Part shown: piece by piece, positions 1-7,057 of the stretch
Layout: every line of letters starts with the position of its first letter
Position numbering within the stretch: position 1 is the first letter of the stretch
DNA from: DATEMK01 sp035275625
GTDB lineage: Bacteria > Bacteroidota > Bacteroidia > AKYH767-A > OLB10
NCBI GenBank assembly: GCA_035275625.1
Contig: DATEMK010000573.1
Span: 1-8,409, forward strand
Reading direction: 5' to 3'
Length of the DNA stretch: 8,409 nt
Translations under genes and position numbers: made by a program
Notes under the pieces: generated by a model
Database searches by the model: none
Seen by the model: only the letters and a program-made list of their open reading frames with translations
Told to the model about the DNA's origin: nothing

Positions 1-178
1 TATCCCCTTCCTCTCCATACTTTCCTTCCAATGTTGAAAGATTTTCCATCGCAGGAGTTTCAATTTGCTGAAAACCGAATTTTTGATAAACCGTTTTAAT
101 GGTGTCGAGAATATAATTTCTTCTCACCATTTCTATTGGTGAAAAATCGCGGGTGCCTTTCGGGATGGATGGCTTCAA
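1..178 (-). CDS. hisS: Histidine--tRNA ligase, N-terminal fragment (runs off the left edge)
   Basis: Histidyl-tRNA synthetase charges tRNA-His with histidine in the cytoplasm, using ATP. Only the first 59 codons are in the window. They read KPSIPKGTRDFSP near the start and end in ETPAMEN, then TLEGKYGEEGD: the class II synthetase motif 1 region, very characteristic of HisS (GTRDFSP, a YGF/FGF-x-x-IETP segment, then GKYGEEGD). The start is decided by the sequence. The frame is closed upstream by the TAA of the preceding membrane-protein gene (197-199), and the only start-like codon between that stop and the conserved KPSIPKGTRDF is TTG at 176-178. The gap to the upstream gene is 18 bp, so it is probably the last visible gene of the ettA-membrane protein-hisS cluster. 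No Shine-Dalgarno sequence is visible, which is usual for Bacteroidota. Family assignment is near certain; the exact start is inferred. Confidence 0.95.
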   Translation of the reverse strand, partial: MKPSIPKGTRDFSPIEMVRRNYILDTIKTVYQKFGFQQIETPAMENLSTLEGKYGEEGD

Positions 179-196
179 TTTGTTTTGCTTAGTTTT

Positions 197-1963
197 TTAA
201 TTCACCAAAAGTAACTCTTGGAATGAAATTTCAAATAAATAATAATTATCAATATGATTTAATGGCTTTGCTAATTTTAAAATGTTTTTTTGATACTTGA
301 ATAAATCAGCATTTTTTATGGTTGCGTCAAGGATACCATCCATGTTTTCCTTATTGATAATGATGAGGAATGGTTTCTTTGACGGCATATATCTCAGAAT
401 TTCTTTATCGTTATGAGAGTAAAGCCTGATCTGTTTCCTGGAAAGACTTTGTGAGGTTCGGCTTGAATTGATGTCAGTAAGCGGGAGCATAGTTTTTAAA
501 GACAGTTCAAATGCAGGAAACATAATTCCCGGAAAGGGATCGGGAGAGAATGGTAGGCTCGAAATAACGTTGAAGTAAGGCAAAGCAATAATTGCCTGGT
601 ATTTTCCGGGAGAAATATTTTCAGCTAATGAATCAACACTAAAATTGAGTTGGGAGATTTTATTCTTGTCAAGGTTGTTCATTACTCTTAAATTATTCTC
701 AACCACATCGGCTGCATATAAAAGAAAGAACAATGCAAGAGAGCATCCGTAAATCATTTTTCTTTTTCTTATCCGGCTTAGCCGCAGCCACAGAAAAAAT
801 TTTATGGAGAAGAATATACTTAACATATAAAATATAACCCATGCCAACCGTCCGAAAGTCCGAAATTGGGTGAGAAATGTGGGAAACATCTCTTTAATAG
901 AATGAGGAAGGATAAAATGAAATGCCCCGGCAGTGATGATGAACAGAAGCATCGGGAACAAGAAAAGTCCCGTTAGTGTTTTAAATGGATTGAGTTTTTT
1001 TCTTTTTTCTTTTCTGAAAATATTTATCAGGAAATAAAACAGGTAAGAAAGTCCGGGAAGAAGCATTGCAAAACCAATGTATGCTTCGCCTTCCCATGAA
1101 CCGTGATGTATCCAATGCAAATTCAGAAAGTCATACCAGAAGCTCCAGTTATTGGGAGTGAAAACATCTTCCGGTCGTGAGCGGTATGCTTCACCGAAAG
1201 CTCCATAAGGCAACTTTGCCAAATCGGTTGAACCTCTGAATCCTGCATTGATAACAATAAAAAAGGAAATTAACGGAACAATAATCATCCATAAAAAATA
1301 CTTCCATTTATTTTTAGAATTCCAATTGCGTTCAATAAGAATAAGAATGAATAAAAGGACTGCTTCGATTGCAATATAATACGGATGCAAAAACCCGGAT
1401 AATATCAAAAAGAAAATCAACGCAAAAAGAAATTTCTTTTTATTCGTTTTCGTAAATTTTAAATAAAGCCACCATGTTAGCGGAAGCACAAAAGCATAAG
1501 CGAGGTTGATATGCGTGTAAATCCTGTGCAGTTGCGGACTCATGAAAGTTATTCCTAATGTAAAAGGAATGGCAAGCCAGGAAAGCATTCCATAATGAAA
1601 AAATATTTCAAGAATAAGCAGGCTGCTGATGAGCAATGAAAAGAAAACAAGAAAATAAATAATCACCATAAAGTTTTCTGTGATGTTTATCACATGAGTG
1701 TTTATCCATTTGAGAACAAAAAGCAGTGCTGGTTGTGCATCTAAATTGTAAATGCTTTCTGTGAATGGATAATTCATTCCGCGGAATTCGGTGAAAGAGG
1801 CAGAAACATCAATAATATGGTATTTCATAAAATACCAGTATTTCAGGCCATCGCCATCAGTACTGAAAATAAATTCTGAAGGATGAAAAATTACCGGGTA
1901 GTAAAAAATTAAAAGGAGAATTGCTGCGAGTAAAATTGTAACTGACCGTAACCGAAATTTCAT
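197..1963 (-). CDS. Polytopic membrane protein, GT-C/YfhO-like in appearance, function unknown
   Basis: A 588-residue inner-membrane protein with about ten hydrophobic segments (roughly residues 7-27, 99-124, 128-147, 152-170, 179-211, 222-240, 296-316, 327-350, 376-393, 403-419), followed by a hydrophilic C-terminal part of about 165 residues. The first extracytoplasmic loop after TM1 carries acidic residues D36 and D38 (STDGDGLKYW) and then GMNYPF at 62-67. Further on are EGEAYIG (291-297) and FRTFGRLAW (367-375). An acidic loop after TM1 plus multiple TMs and a C-terminal extracytoplasmic domain is the layout of GT-C glycosyltransferases and YfhO-like proteins, which use lipid-linked sugars; this is inference from layout, not a recognised family. 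I chose ATG at 1961-1963, 10 bp after the ettA stop. A TTG at 1985-1987 would add eight residues and overlap ettA by 14 bp. The stop lies 18 bp before hisS. A role in surface glycan or lipid glycosylation is possible but unproven. Confidence 0.8.
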   Translation of the reverse strand: MKFRLRSVTILLAAILLLIFYYPVIFHPSEFIFSTDGDGLKYWYFMKYHIIDVSASFTEFRGMNYPFTESIYNLDAQPALLFVLKWINTHVINITENFMVIIYFLVFFSLLISSLLILEIFFHYGMLSWLAIPFTLGITFMSPQLHRIYTHINLAYAFVLPLTWWLYLKFTKTNKKKFLFALIFFLILSGFLHPYYIAIEAVLLFILILIERNWNSKNKWKYFLWMIIVPLISFFIVINAGFRGSTDLAKLPYGAFGEAYRSRPEDVFTPNNWSFWYDFLNLHWIHHGSWEGEAYIGFAMLLPGLSYLFYFLINIFRKEKRKKLNPFKTLTGLFLFPMLLFIITAGAFHFILPHSIKEMFPTFLTQFRTFGRLAWVIFYMLSIFFSIKFFLWLRLSRIRKRKMIYGCSLALFFLLYAADVVENNLRVMNNLDKNKISQLNFSVDSLAENISPGKYQAIIALPYFNVISSLPFSPDPFPGIMFPAFELSLKTMLPLTDINSSRTSQSLSRKQIRLYSHNDKEILRYMPSKKPFLIIINKENMDGILDATIKNADLFKYQKNILKLAKPLNHIDNYYLFEISFQELLLVN

Positions 1964-1973
1964 CAATGAAAAG

Positions 1974-3653
1974 TCAGTTTTTAACAAGACTCTTATATCT
2001 TACTCTGTGCGGAGTCACATCACCCAAACGTTTCTTTTTATTTTCCTCATATTCCGAATAACCTCCCTCAAAATAATACACCTGCGAGTCGCCTTCAAAA
2101 GCAAGTATGTGAGAACAAACCCTGTCTAAAAACCATCTGTCATGCGAAATAATAACAGCGCATCCGGCAAAATCTTCGAGCGCTTCTTCTAAAGCGCGTA
2201 AGGTATTTATGTCAATATCATTTGTAGGTTCATCCAGCAATAAAACGTTGGCTTCTGATTTTAATGTCAGGGCAAGGTGCAAACGATTGCGCTCACCTCC
2301 TGAAAGCACCCCGCATTTTTTTCCCTGGTCAGCGCCATTGAAATTGAATCGCGCAACATAAGCGCGGGAGTTGAGCATTTTCTTTTCCATTTCAATAAAC
2401 TCGTGCCCGCCAGAAATGACTTCCCAGACAGTTTTGTCCGGATCAATATCGGCATGTGACTGGTCCACATAACCGATTTTCACTGTGGGTCCGACTTTGA
2501 AATTTCCGCTGTCGGCTTTTTCTGTTCCCATAATCATGCGGAACAAAGTTGTTTTCCCGGCACCGTTAGGCCCAATGATTCCAACGATTCCTGCAGGAGG
2601 TAATTTGAAAACCAGGTTTTCATACAATAATTTTTCTCCATAAGCTTTTGAAACATTAATAGCTTCAATGACTTCATTCCCAAGCCGCGGACCGTTAGGA
2701 ATAAAAATCTCCAGCTTTTCTTCTTTTTGTTTTACATCCTCGCTCATCATTTTATCATACGCCTGCAAACGGGCTTTTGATTTTGCATGGCGCGCTTTGG
2801 GAGACATGCGAACCCATTCCAACTCGCGTTCTAACGTCTTCTGACGTTTTGATTCTGATTTTTCTTCCTGTGAAAGACGCTTTGATTTCTGGTCCAACCA
2901 GGAGGAATAATTTCCTTTCCAGGGAATGCCTTCTCCACGATCCAATTCCAGAATCCATCCGGCAACATTGTCAAGAAAATAACGGTCGTGGGTTACGGCA
3001 ATAACAGTTCCTTCATAGCGCTGCAAATGTTGTTCGAGCCAATCTACTGATTCTGCATCCAAATGGTTGGTCGGCTCATCAAGCAGTAAAATTTTCGGCT
3101 GCTGCAATAATAATCTGCATAAAGCAAGCCTTCTTCTTTCGCCACCGGAAAGGTTTGCAACATTCACATCGGGATCAGGACAACGCAATGCATCCATCGC
3201 CACTTCAATTTTATTATCCAGTTCCCATGCACCGGCTGCTTCAATCTGATCCATCAATTCGCCCTGGCGTGCAATTAATTTATTCATGGCGTCATCATCC
3301 ATCGGTTCGGCAAATTTATTGTTAACCTCTTCGTATTCTTTGAGCATGTCAACAATAGGCTGCACGCCTTCCATTACAATTTCTCTCGCAGTTTTTGTGT
3401 CATCAAGCACAGGCTCCTGTTCAAGATAACCGACATCATAGCCGGGAGAAAAAACAACATTCCCATTGAATGATTTCTCCACCCCTGCAATTATTTTTAA
3501 TAAGGTGGACTTTCCGGAACCGTTTAATCCAAGAATTCCAATCTTCGCTCCATAATAAAAGGAGAGGTAAATATCTTTTAATACTTGCTTTTGCGGAGGA
3601 AAGATTTTGCTCACTCCCACCATTGAAAAAATTACTTTTTTATCGTCAGCCAT
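1974..3653 (-). CDS. ettA: Energy-dependent translational throttle protein EttA (ABC-F ATPase)
   Basis: EttA is a cytoplasmic ABC-F protein that binds the ribosomal E site and, depending on the ATP/ADP ratio, gates entry of 70S initiation complexes into elongation. The 559-residue protein has two complete ABC ATPase cassettes and no membrane segments. Cassette 1 has Walker A GLNGSGKST (42-50), signature LSGGERRR (168-175), Walker B LLLDEPTNHLD (189-199) and H-loop THDRYF (221-226). The charged linker at about 242-325 corresponds to the P-site tRNA interaction motif. Cassette 2 has Walker A GPNGAGKTT (361-369), LSGGERNR (450-457), Walker B LLLDEPTNDIDINTLRALEE (471-490) and SHDRWF (503-508). 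The helical insert at about 95-140 in cassette 1 is the arm domain. Length and the TND-D-x-x-TLRALEEAL segment favour EttA over Uup, YheS or YbiT. ATG at 3651-3653 fits the family N-terminus. It is the first gene of the minus-strand cluster and is probably transcribed from the divergent intergenic region. Confidence 0.95.
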   Translation of the reverse strand: MADDKKVIFSMVGVSKIFPPQKQVLKDIYLSFYYGAKIGILGLNGSGKSTLLKIIAGVEKSFNGNVVFSPGYDVGYLEQEPVLDDTKTAREIVMEGVQPIVDMLKEYEEVNNKFAEPMDDDAMNKLIARQGELMDQIEAAGAWELDNKIEVAMDALRCPDPDVNVANLSGGERRRLALCRLLLQQPKILLLDEPTNHLDAESVDWLEQHLQRYEGTVIAVTHDRYFLDNVAGWILELDRGEGIPWKGNYSSWLDQKSKRLSQEEKSESKRQKTLERELEWVRMSPKARHAKSKARLQAYDKMMSEDVKQKEEKLEIFIPNGPRLGNEVIEAINVSKAYGEKLLYENLVFKLPPAGIVGIIGPNGAGKTTLFRMIMGTEKADSGNFKVGPTVKIGYVDQSHADIDPDKTVWEVISGGHEFIEMEKKMLNSRAYVARFNFNGADQGKKCGVLSGGERNRLHLALTLKSEANVLLLDEPTNDIDINTLRALEEALEDFAGCAVIISHDRWFLDRVCSHILAFEGDSQVYYFEGGYSEYEENKKKRLGDVTPHRVRYKSLVKN

Positions 3654-3655
3654 TG

Positions 3656-3683
3656 AAAGTTTGAAGTTTAGAGTTTAAAGTTT
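3656..3683. repeat. Tandem 7-bp repeat, four copies
   Basis: Four back-to-back heptamers with the pattern NNAGTTT: AAAGTTT, GAAGTTT, AGAGTTT, AAAGTTT. They begin 3 bp upstream of the ettA ATG, so on the ettA sense strand they read as repeated AAACTNN directly before the start codon. No inverted symmetry is seen. Simple heptamer arrays like this arise by slipped-strand replication; a regulatory role is possible only because of the position. Confidence 0.8.
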
Positions 3684-3690
3684 AAGATTG

Positions 3691-3781
3691 GAATTCGTAA
3701 TTCGTTAGATTGGTATTCGTTGATGTAACCTGATTCGTAATTCGTAAATTCGTACAGATTAGTATTCGTTGATTGTAACCT
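3691..3781. repeat. Duplicated ATTCGT-rich block
   Basis: Two adjacent related units, about 41 bp (3691-3731) and 50 bp (3732-3781). Each starts with ATTCGTAATTCGT and ends in a near-identical segment (3708-3731 and 3757-3781) containing GTATTCGTTGAT and GTAACCT, differing by one substitution and one inserted T. The word ATTCGT occurs seven times, starting at 3693, 3700, 3715, 3733, 3740, 3748 and 3764; its reverse complement ACGAAT does not occur on the plus strand here. The array is therefore directional and does not form an obvious hairpin. Unit 2 carries one extra ATTCGTA-like step. It lies wholly in the divergent intergenic region, upstream of ettA. Confidence 0.85.
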
Positions 3782-3801
3782 TTTTGTTGAAAATTCTGTT
3801 T

Positions 3802-3810
3802 ACAAAACTA
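3802..3810 (-). promoter_or_regulatory. Candidate -7 promoter element for ettA cluster
   Basis: Read on the minus strand this is TAGTTTTGT, an exact fit to the Bacteroidota -7 consensus TAnnTTTG. It points towards ettA. I see no good TTG-type -33 element 19-21 bp upstream, so support rests on the -7 box and position. If used, the ettA transcript would have a leader of roughly 140 nt that contains both repeat arrays. Confidence 0.45.
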
Positions 3811-3831
3811 CGGGAAATAAAAAAAATACCG

Positions 3832-3864
3832 TTGGGAATTGAAATATTCTTTAATTAACTTTAC
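3832..3864 (+). promoter_or_regulatory. Candidate promoter for the subtilase gene
   Basis: TTG at 3832-3834 is followed after 21 bp by TAACTTTAC (3856-3864), which matches the Bacteroidota -7 element TAnnTTTG except for A in place of the final G. The start codon follows at 3885, giving a short leader, which is common in this phylum. No Shine-Dalgarno sequence is visible; the bases before the ATG are A-rich. Confidence 0.4.
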
Positions 3865-3884
3865 ATTCTTATAATTTAAAAACC

Positions 3885-6068
3885 ATGAAAAAAAATTTAA
3901 CACTCTTTATTCTGCTGATTTTTAACTCATTTTTCCTGGCTGCACAGGATTATTCGAAGCTGAATTATACGCTCGTTAAAAAAATTATTGAAACAAGAGA
4001 GCCCAACCGGCCTGCAGCATTGTTTGTGCAGGGCGATGTGAATTTTATCAAATGGAAAACTGCAGAGTTAGGAGGATATTTTAAATATTCAGCAGGTGAT
4101 GTTGCAGCAGTTGTTCTGCCGATTTCGAAAGTTATGGAATTTAAATCGGACCCAAGGATCATCCGCTTGGAAGATAATTATATGAAGCTGGAACCGATGA
4201 ATGATTCAATGGTGGTGAAAAACAGGATTGTTGATGCTAATACAGGTGTTGCTCCTTTGCCGCAAGGATATGACGGAACAGGAGTGGTGATGGGATTTAT
4301 TGATTCAGGAATTGATTTTACACATCCTGATTACCAGGATTCGTTAGGTAATACCCGGGTAAAATTTTTATGGGATCATACCCTTACGGGAAATGCACCG
4401 CAGCCCTATAATTACGGAAGTGAATTTAATTCCTACAATATTGATAACGGACAGGCAAATGCAAGCCAGGATAATTCCAACGGGCACGGAACACATGTGA
4501 CCGGTGTAGCTGCCGGCAATGGCTTAGCCATAAATCATTTTGCCGGTGTAGCACCAAAAGTTGATATTATTTCAGTTGAAGTTAATTGGAATCTTCCTGA
4601 TGACAATTGGCTGAATTCTGTAGCTGACGGTGTTGAATATATTTATACCAAAGCGGATTCGATGGGAAAACCATGTGTAATTAACATTAGCGCAGGAGTT
4701 GTCCTGGGATCTCATGATGGCAAAGATTTACAGGCGGTGGCGATTTCCAATTTAATCTCTCAGCAGAACGGAAGAGCCCTGGTTTGCGCAGCAGGAAATT
4801 TTGGTAATCATCCGCTTCACCTTCGGCACAATATAGTCCCCACCGATACAGCATTCACATGGTTTGCATATAATCCCAACATTGGAAATTCAATTTACAT
4901 AGAAATGTGGGCAACACAGGCAGATTTTACTGCAATGAAATTTACCATTGCCATGGATAAAGTTTCACCTTATTATGAATTTCGCGGCATGATGCCTTAC
5001 TCCATGATCAGCCAGCATGTGGGAATTTTTAAAACGGATACTTTAAAAAACATCAATGGACAACGCGTTGCGCTTGTGCAAAGTCTCGGGTCTCTTGCAG
5101 CCGGAAGATATTCCATGATATTCAACATTCTTCCCGATTCCACATCGGGTTATAATTACCGGCTTATGACAACCGGAACAGGCATATTTGATTTATGGAA
5201 TTATTATGTACCTTATAATAATATTGTTTCCACAGGGCTGCCAACTGCGGCCGTATTTCCTGACATCACCAAATACGTACTGCCTGACTATACACAAAAC
5301 ATTGTATCCAGCTTTACCTGCAGCGATAAGGTAATTGCAGTCGGAAATTACATTAACAAAAGCAGCTACCAGGCATGTGACAGCAGTAACGTTGTCGGAA
5401 CAGATATTCCCGGAGCGCTTTCTGCAAATTCAAGTATCGGACCCACCCGTGACGGAAGAATCAAACCGGAAATAACAGCTTCGGGCACGTTAACGTTTGC
5501 ACCTGTCCGCGTTGCTTATGCGCCATTAATTAACCCGATTGCTATGGCCCTTGGCTGTTTGCATCTGCGTGATGGCGGTACTTCAACCGCTTCACCGGTT
5601 GTTGCAGGCGTTGCAGCATTATTTTTCCAGCGTTTTCCGAATGCAAATTGGTTTGATGTAAAGCAGGCAGTAGAGTTGTGCGCCTATACAGATTCATTTG
5701 TAAATGCATCAGGATCCATTCCTAATAACATCTGGGGATATGGCAAGGTAGACGGGTTTCAGACCATAATTCCCTGCGCTGCAGTTGGAATCCATGAAAC
5801 CCAGGCTTTGACCAATGATAATTTTTACGTGTCGCCAAATCCTTTTAACGATCAGGCTGTTGTACATTATGATCTTACAGGAATGAATTCTAAGAAGGGT
5901 GAAATAAAAGTTTTTGATGCAATAGGAAATGAGGTTCGTAAAATTTCTATTTCCAAAATGGCAGGCGAAATTGTTTTAAAGAAACAGGATTTTCGATCAG
6001 GAATTTATTTTATAAGCCTTATTGCAGACGGGCAAACTGTCACAACTAAAAAGCTGGTGATTCTGTGA
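3885..6068 (+). CDS. Secreted S8 (subtilisin-family) serine peptidase with T9SS type A sorting domain
   Basis: A 727-residue secreted protease. Residues 1-20 or 21 form a Sec signal peptide (KK at positions 2-3, hydrophobic core, cleavage near LAA/AQ before DYSK). Residues about 25-105 look like an inhibitor-I9-type prodomain. The S8 catalytic triad is visible: D140 in FIDSGID, H201 in NGHGTHVTG, S567 in GGTSTASP; oxyanion-hole N305 is in CAAGNFG. N305 and S567 are 262 residues apart against about 66 in subtilisin BPN', so about 190 residues are inserted (about 307-475), likely a beta-rich domain. The C-terminus is a Por/T9SS type A sorting domain (about 647-727) with SPNPF at 650-654 and a final GIYFISL...KKLVIL, which directs export across the outer membrane and surface attachment or release. 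ATG at 3885 is chosen because the signal peptide begins there. The substrate is unknown; a nutritional or surface-processing role is inferred. It is divergent from ettA and 26 bp from the next gene. Confidence 0.95.
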   Translation: MKKNLTLFILLIFNSFFLAAQDYSKLNYTLVKKIIETREPNRPAALFVQGDVNFIKWKTAELGGYFKYSAGDVAAVVLPISKVMEFKSDPRIIRLEDNYMKLEPMNDSMVVKNRIVDANTGVAPLPQGYDGTGVVMGFIDSGIDFTHPDYQDSLGNTRVKFLWDHTLTGNAPQPYNYGSEFNSYNIDNGQANASQDNSNGHGTHVTGVAAGNGLAINHFAGVAPKVDIISVEVNWNLPDDNWLNSVADGVEYIYTKADSMGKPCVINISAGVVLGSHDGKDLQAVAISNLISQQNGRALVCAAGNFGNHPLHLRHNIVPTDTAFTWFAYNPNIGNSIYIEMWATQADFTAMKFTIAMDKVSPYYEFRGMMPYSMISQHVGIFKTDTLKNINGQRVALVQSLGSLAAGRYSMIFNILPDSTSGYNYRLMTTGTGIFDLWNYYVPYNNIVSTGLPTAAVFPDITKYVLPDYTQNIVSSFTCSDKVIAVGNYINKSSYQACDSSNVVGTDIPGALSANSSIGPTRDGRIKPEITASGTLTFAPVRVAYAPLINPIAMALGCLHLRDGGTSTASPVVAGVAALFFQRFPNANWFDVKQAVELCAYTDSFVNASGSIPNNIWGYGKVDGFQTIIPCAAVGIHETQALTNDNFYVSPNPFNDQAVVHYDLTGMNSKKGEIKVFDAIGNEVRKISISKMAGEIVLKKQDFRSGIYFISLIADGQTVTTKKLVIL

Positions 6069-6080
6069 TGAAAAATTAAC

Positions 6081-6088
6081 GAAATTTG
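6081..6088 (+). promoter_or_regulatory. Weak -7-like element before the prenyltransferase gene
   Basis: GAAATTTG differs from TAnnTTTG only at its first base and ends 6 bp before the ATG at 6095. Such close spacing between an nTTTG box and the start codon is seen in Bacteroidota, but no TTG element is found about 20 bp upstream. The gene may instead be read through from the protease. Confidence 0.22.
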
Positions 6089-6094
6089 CGGACG

Positions 6095-6964
6095 ATGAAT
6101 TCAACTTCACGTCCGAAAGTTTTCGATTACTTTTCTCTTATTAAGTTTAGTCATACCATTTTTGCATTACCGTTTGCTTTCATAGGGTTTTTACTCGGTG
6201 CAAAAGAAAAAAACTTTCAATTTGAATGGAAGCTTCCGATTTTAGTTCTGCTTTGCATGGTGTTTGCCCGGTCTGCCGCAATGGCATTCAATCGCTGGGC
6301 TGACAGGGATTTTGATGCGAAAAATCACCGCACTTTAAGCCGCGAAATTCCCTCCGGAAAAATTACTGCTGAGTCGGCTTTAATTTTTGTAATCATCAAT
6401 GCCGTATTATTTATTGTATGTACATTTTTTATTAACAGAATTTGCTTCTTTCTTTCGCCCATTGCGTTGCTCATTGTTTTAGGGTACAGCTATACGAAGA
6501 GGTTCACATCACTCAGTCATTTGGTTTTAGGATTAGGATTATCCCTTGCACCCATCGGTGCATATCTTGCAGTGACAGGAGATTTCAAATTGCTCCCGTT
6601 ATTGTTTTCAATTGCAGTTTTAACATGGGTAAGCGGATTTGATATTATTTATGCCTTACAGGATATAAAATTTGATAAAGAAAACAAGCTGAATTCGATT
6701 CCCTCCAGGCTTGGAATAAAAGGTTCGATGCGTGCTTCTGAGCTGCTGCATCTTTTTGCTTCGTTGGTTTTATTGCTCGCTTCCTTTTATGGAAAATTCA
6801 GCTGGATTTATTTATGCGGCTGGGGTGTTTTTACCGCGCTGTTAATTTACCAGCACACCCTTGTAAAATCAAATGATCTCAGCAGGGTGAATCTTGCTTT
6901 TTTTACAACAAACGGAATTGCAAGCGTTGTATTTGCGGGATTTGTGGCATTTGAAATTCTCTGA
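6095..6964 (+). CDS. UbiA-family polyprenyltransferase, MqnP/UbiA-like
   Basis: An integral-membrane prenyltransferase of 289 residues, the usual length for UbiA proteins, with about eight or nine hydrophobic segments. UbiA enzymes attach a polyprenyl chain from its diphosphate to an aromatic acceptor, with Mg2+ held by two Asp-rich motifs. Motif 1 is NRWADRDFD (66-74; N66, D70, D74), followed by RTLSREIPSGKI. Motif 2 is GFDIIYALQDIKFD (181-194; D183, D190, D194), followed by LNSIPSRLG. The second motif and its SIPxRxG tail resemble the UbiA-like enzymes assigned to the futalosine menaquinone route (MqnP) more than MenA; a 4-hydroxybenzoate prenyltransferase cannot be excluded by sequence alone. 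Bacteroidota normally use menaquinone, which fits. I chose ATG at 6095; a TTG at 6086 would add only MRT. It starts 26 bp after the protease stop and may be co-transcribed with it, without clear functional linkage. Confidence 0.9.
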   Translation: MNSTSRPKVFDYFSLIKFSHTIFALPFAFIGFLLGAKEKNFQFEWKLPILVLLCMVFARSAAMAFNRWADRDFDAKNHRTLSREIPSGKITAESALIFVIINAVLFIVCTFFINRICFFLSPIALLIVLGYSYTKRFTSLSHLVLGLGLSLAPIGAYLAVTGDFKLLPLLFSIAVLTWVSGFDIIYALQDIKFDKENKLNSIPSRLGIKGSMRASELLHLFASLVLLLASFYGKFSWIYLCGWGVFTALLIYQHTLVKSNDLSRVNLAFFTTNGIASVVFAGFVAFEIL

Positions 6965-6993
6965 TATTAATTTTTTGTAATTTATTTCAGCCT

Positions 6994-7014
6994 GAAAATC
7001 CGAAAGAGGTTTTC
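6994..7014 (+). other. Small imperfect hairpin after the prenyltransferase gene
   Basis: GAAAATCC (6994-7001) and GGTTTTC (7008-7014) can pair over seven base pairs with one bulged T and a 6-nt loop. It lies 29 bp past the prenyltransferase stop and immediately before a -7 box. It is too weak and lacks a proper T tract to be called a terminator with confidence. Confidence 0.25.
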
Positions 7015-7015
7015 C

Positions 7016-7024
7016 TACTTTTGT
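7016..7024 (+). promoter_or_regulatory. Candidate -7 promoter element for the right-hand membrane gene
   Basis: TACTTTTGT is an exact match to the Bacteroidota TAnnTTTG -7 element, 43 bp upstream of the ATG at 7068. No clear TTG -33 element lies 19-21 bp further upstream. It suggests that the last gene has its own promoter rather than relying on read-through across the 103-bp gap. Confidence 0.45.
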
Positions 7025-7030
7025 CCTGAT

Positions 7031-7057
7031 ATGAAAATCAAATTTCAGAACCGGTAA
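7031..7057 (+). other. Eight-codon upstream open reading frame (speculative)
   Basis: ATG at 7031, eight codons (MKIKFQNR) and TAA at 7055-7057, lying 6 bp after the -7 box and 10 bp before the ATG of the next gene. The frame differs from that gene. It could be a leader peptide or chance; the composition shows no attenuator-like run of one amino acid. Confidence 0.15.

Noticed and set aside
197..1963. O-antigen ligase or flippase identity for the membrane protein
   Set aside because: No Wzy_C-type or MATE/Wzx-like motif is recognised; only the general GT-C/YfhO-like layout can be supported.
1964..1987. TTG start for the membrane protein, overlapping ettA by 14 bp
   Set aside because: ATG at 1961-1963 gives a normal N-terminus (MKFRLRS then TM1) and a 10-bp gap; the eight extra residues show no conserved feature. 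It remains a possible alternative.
2267..3664. Open frames of 60-75 codons in other frames or on the opposite strand of ettA
   Set aside because: They overlap a fully supported, conserved ettA, have no recognisable motifs, and read as shadows of its codons.
3691..3781. Possible CRISPR array or phage attachment site
   Set aside because: There are only two imperfect units with no distinct spacers, no cas genes, no integrase and no tRNA gene nearby.
6086..6094. TTG start adding three residues to the prenyltransferase
   Set aside because: ATG at 6095 is the stronger start, and the TTG lies within a possible promoter-like TTTG element.
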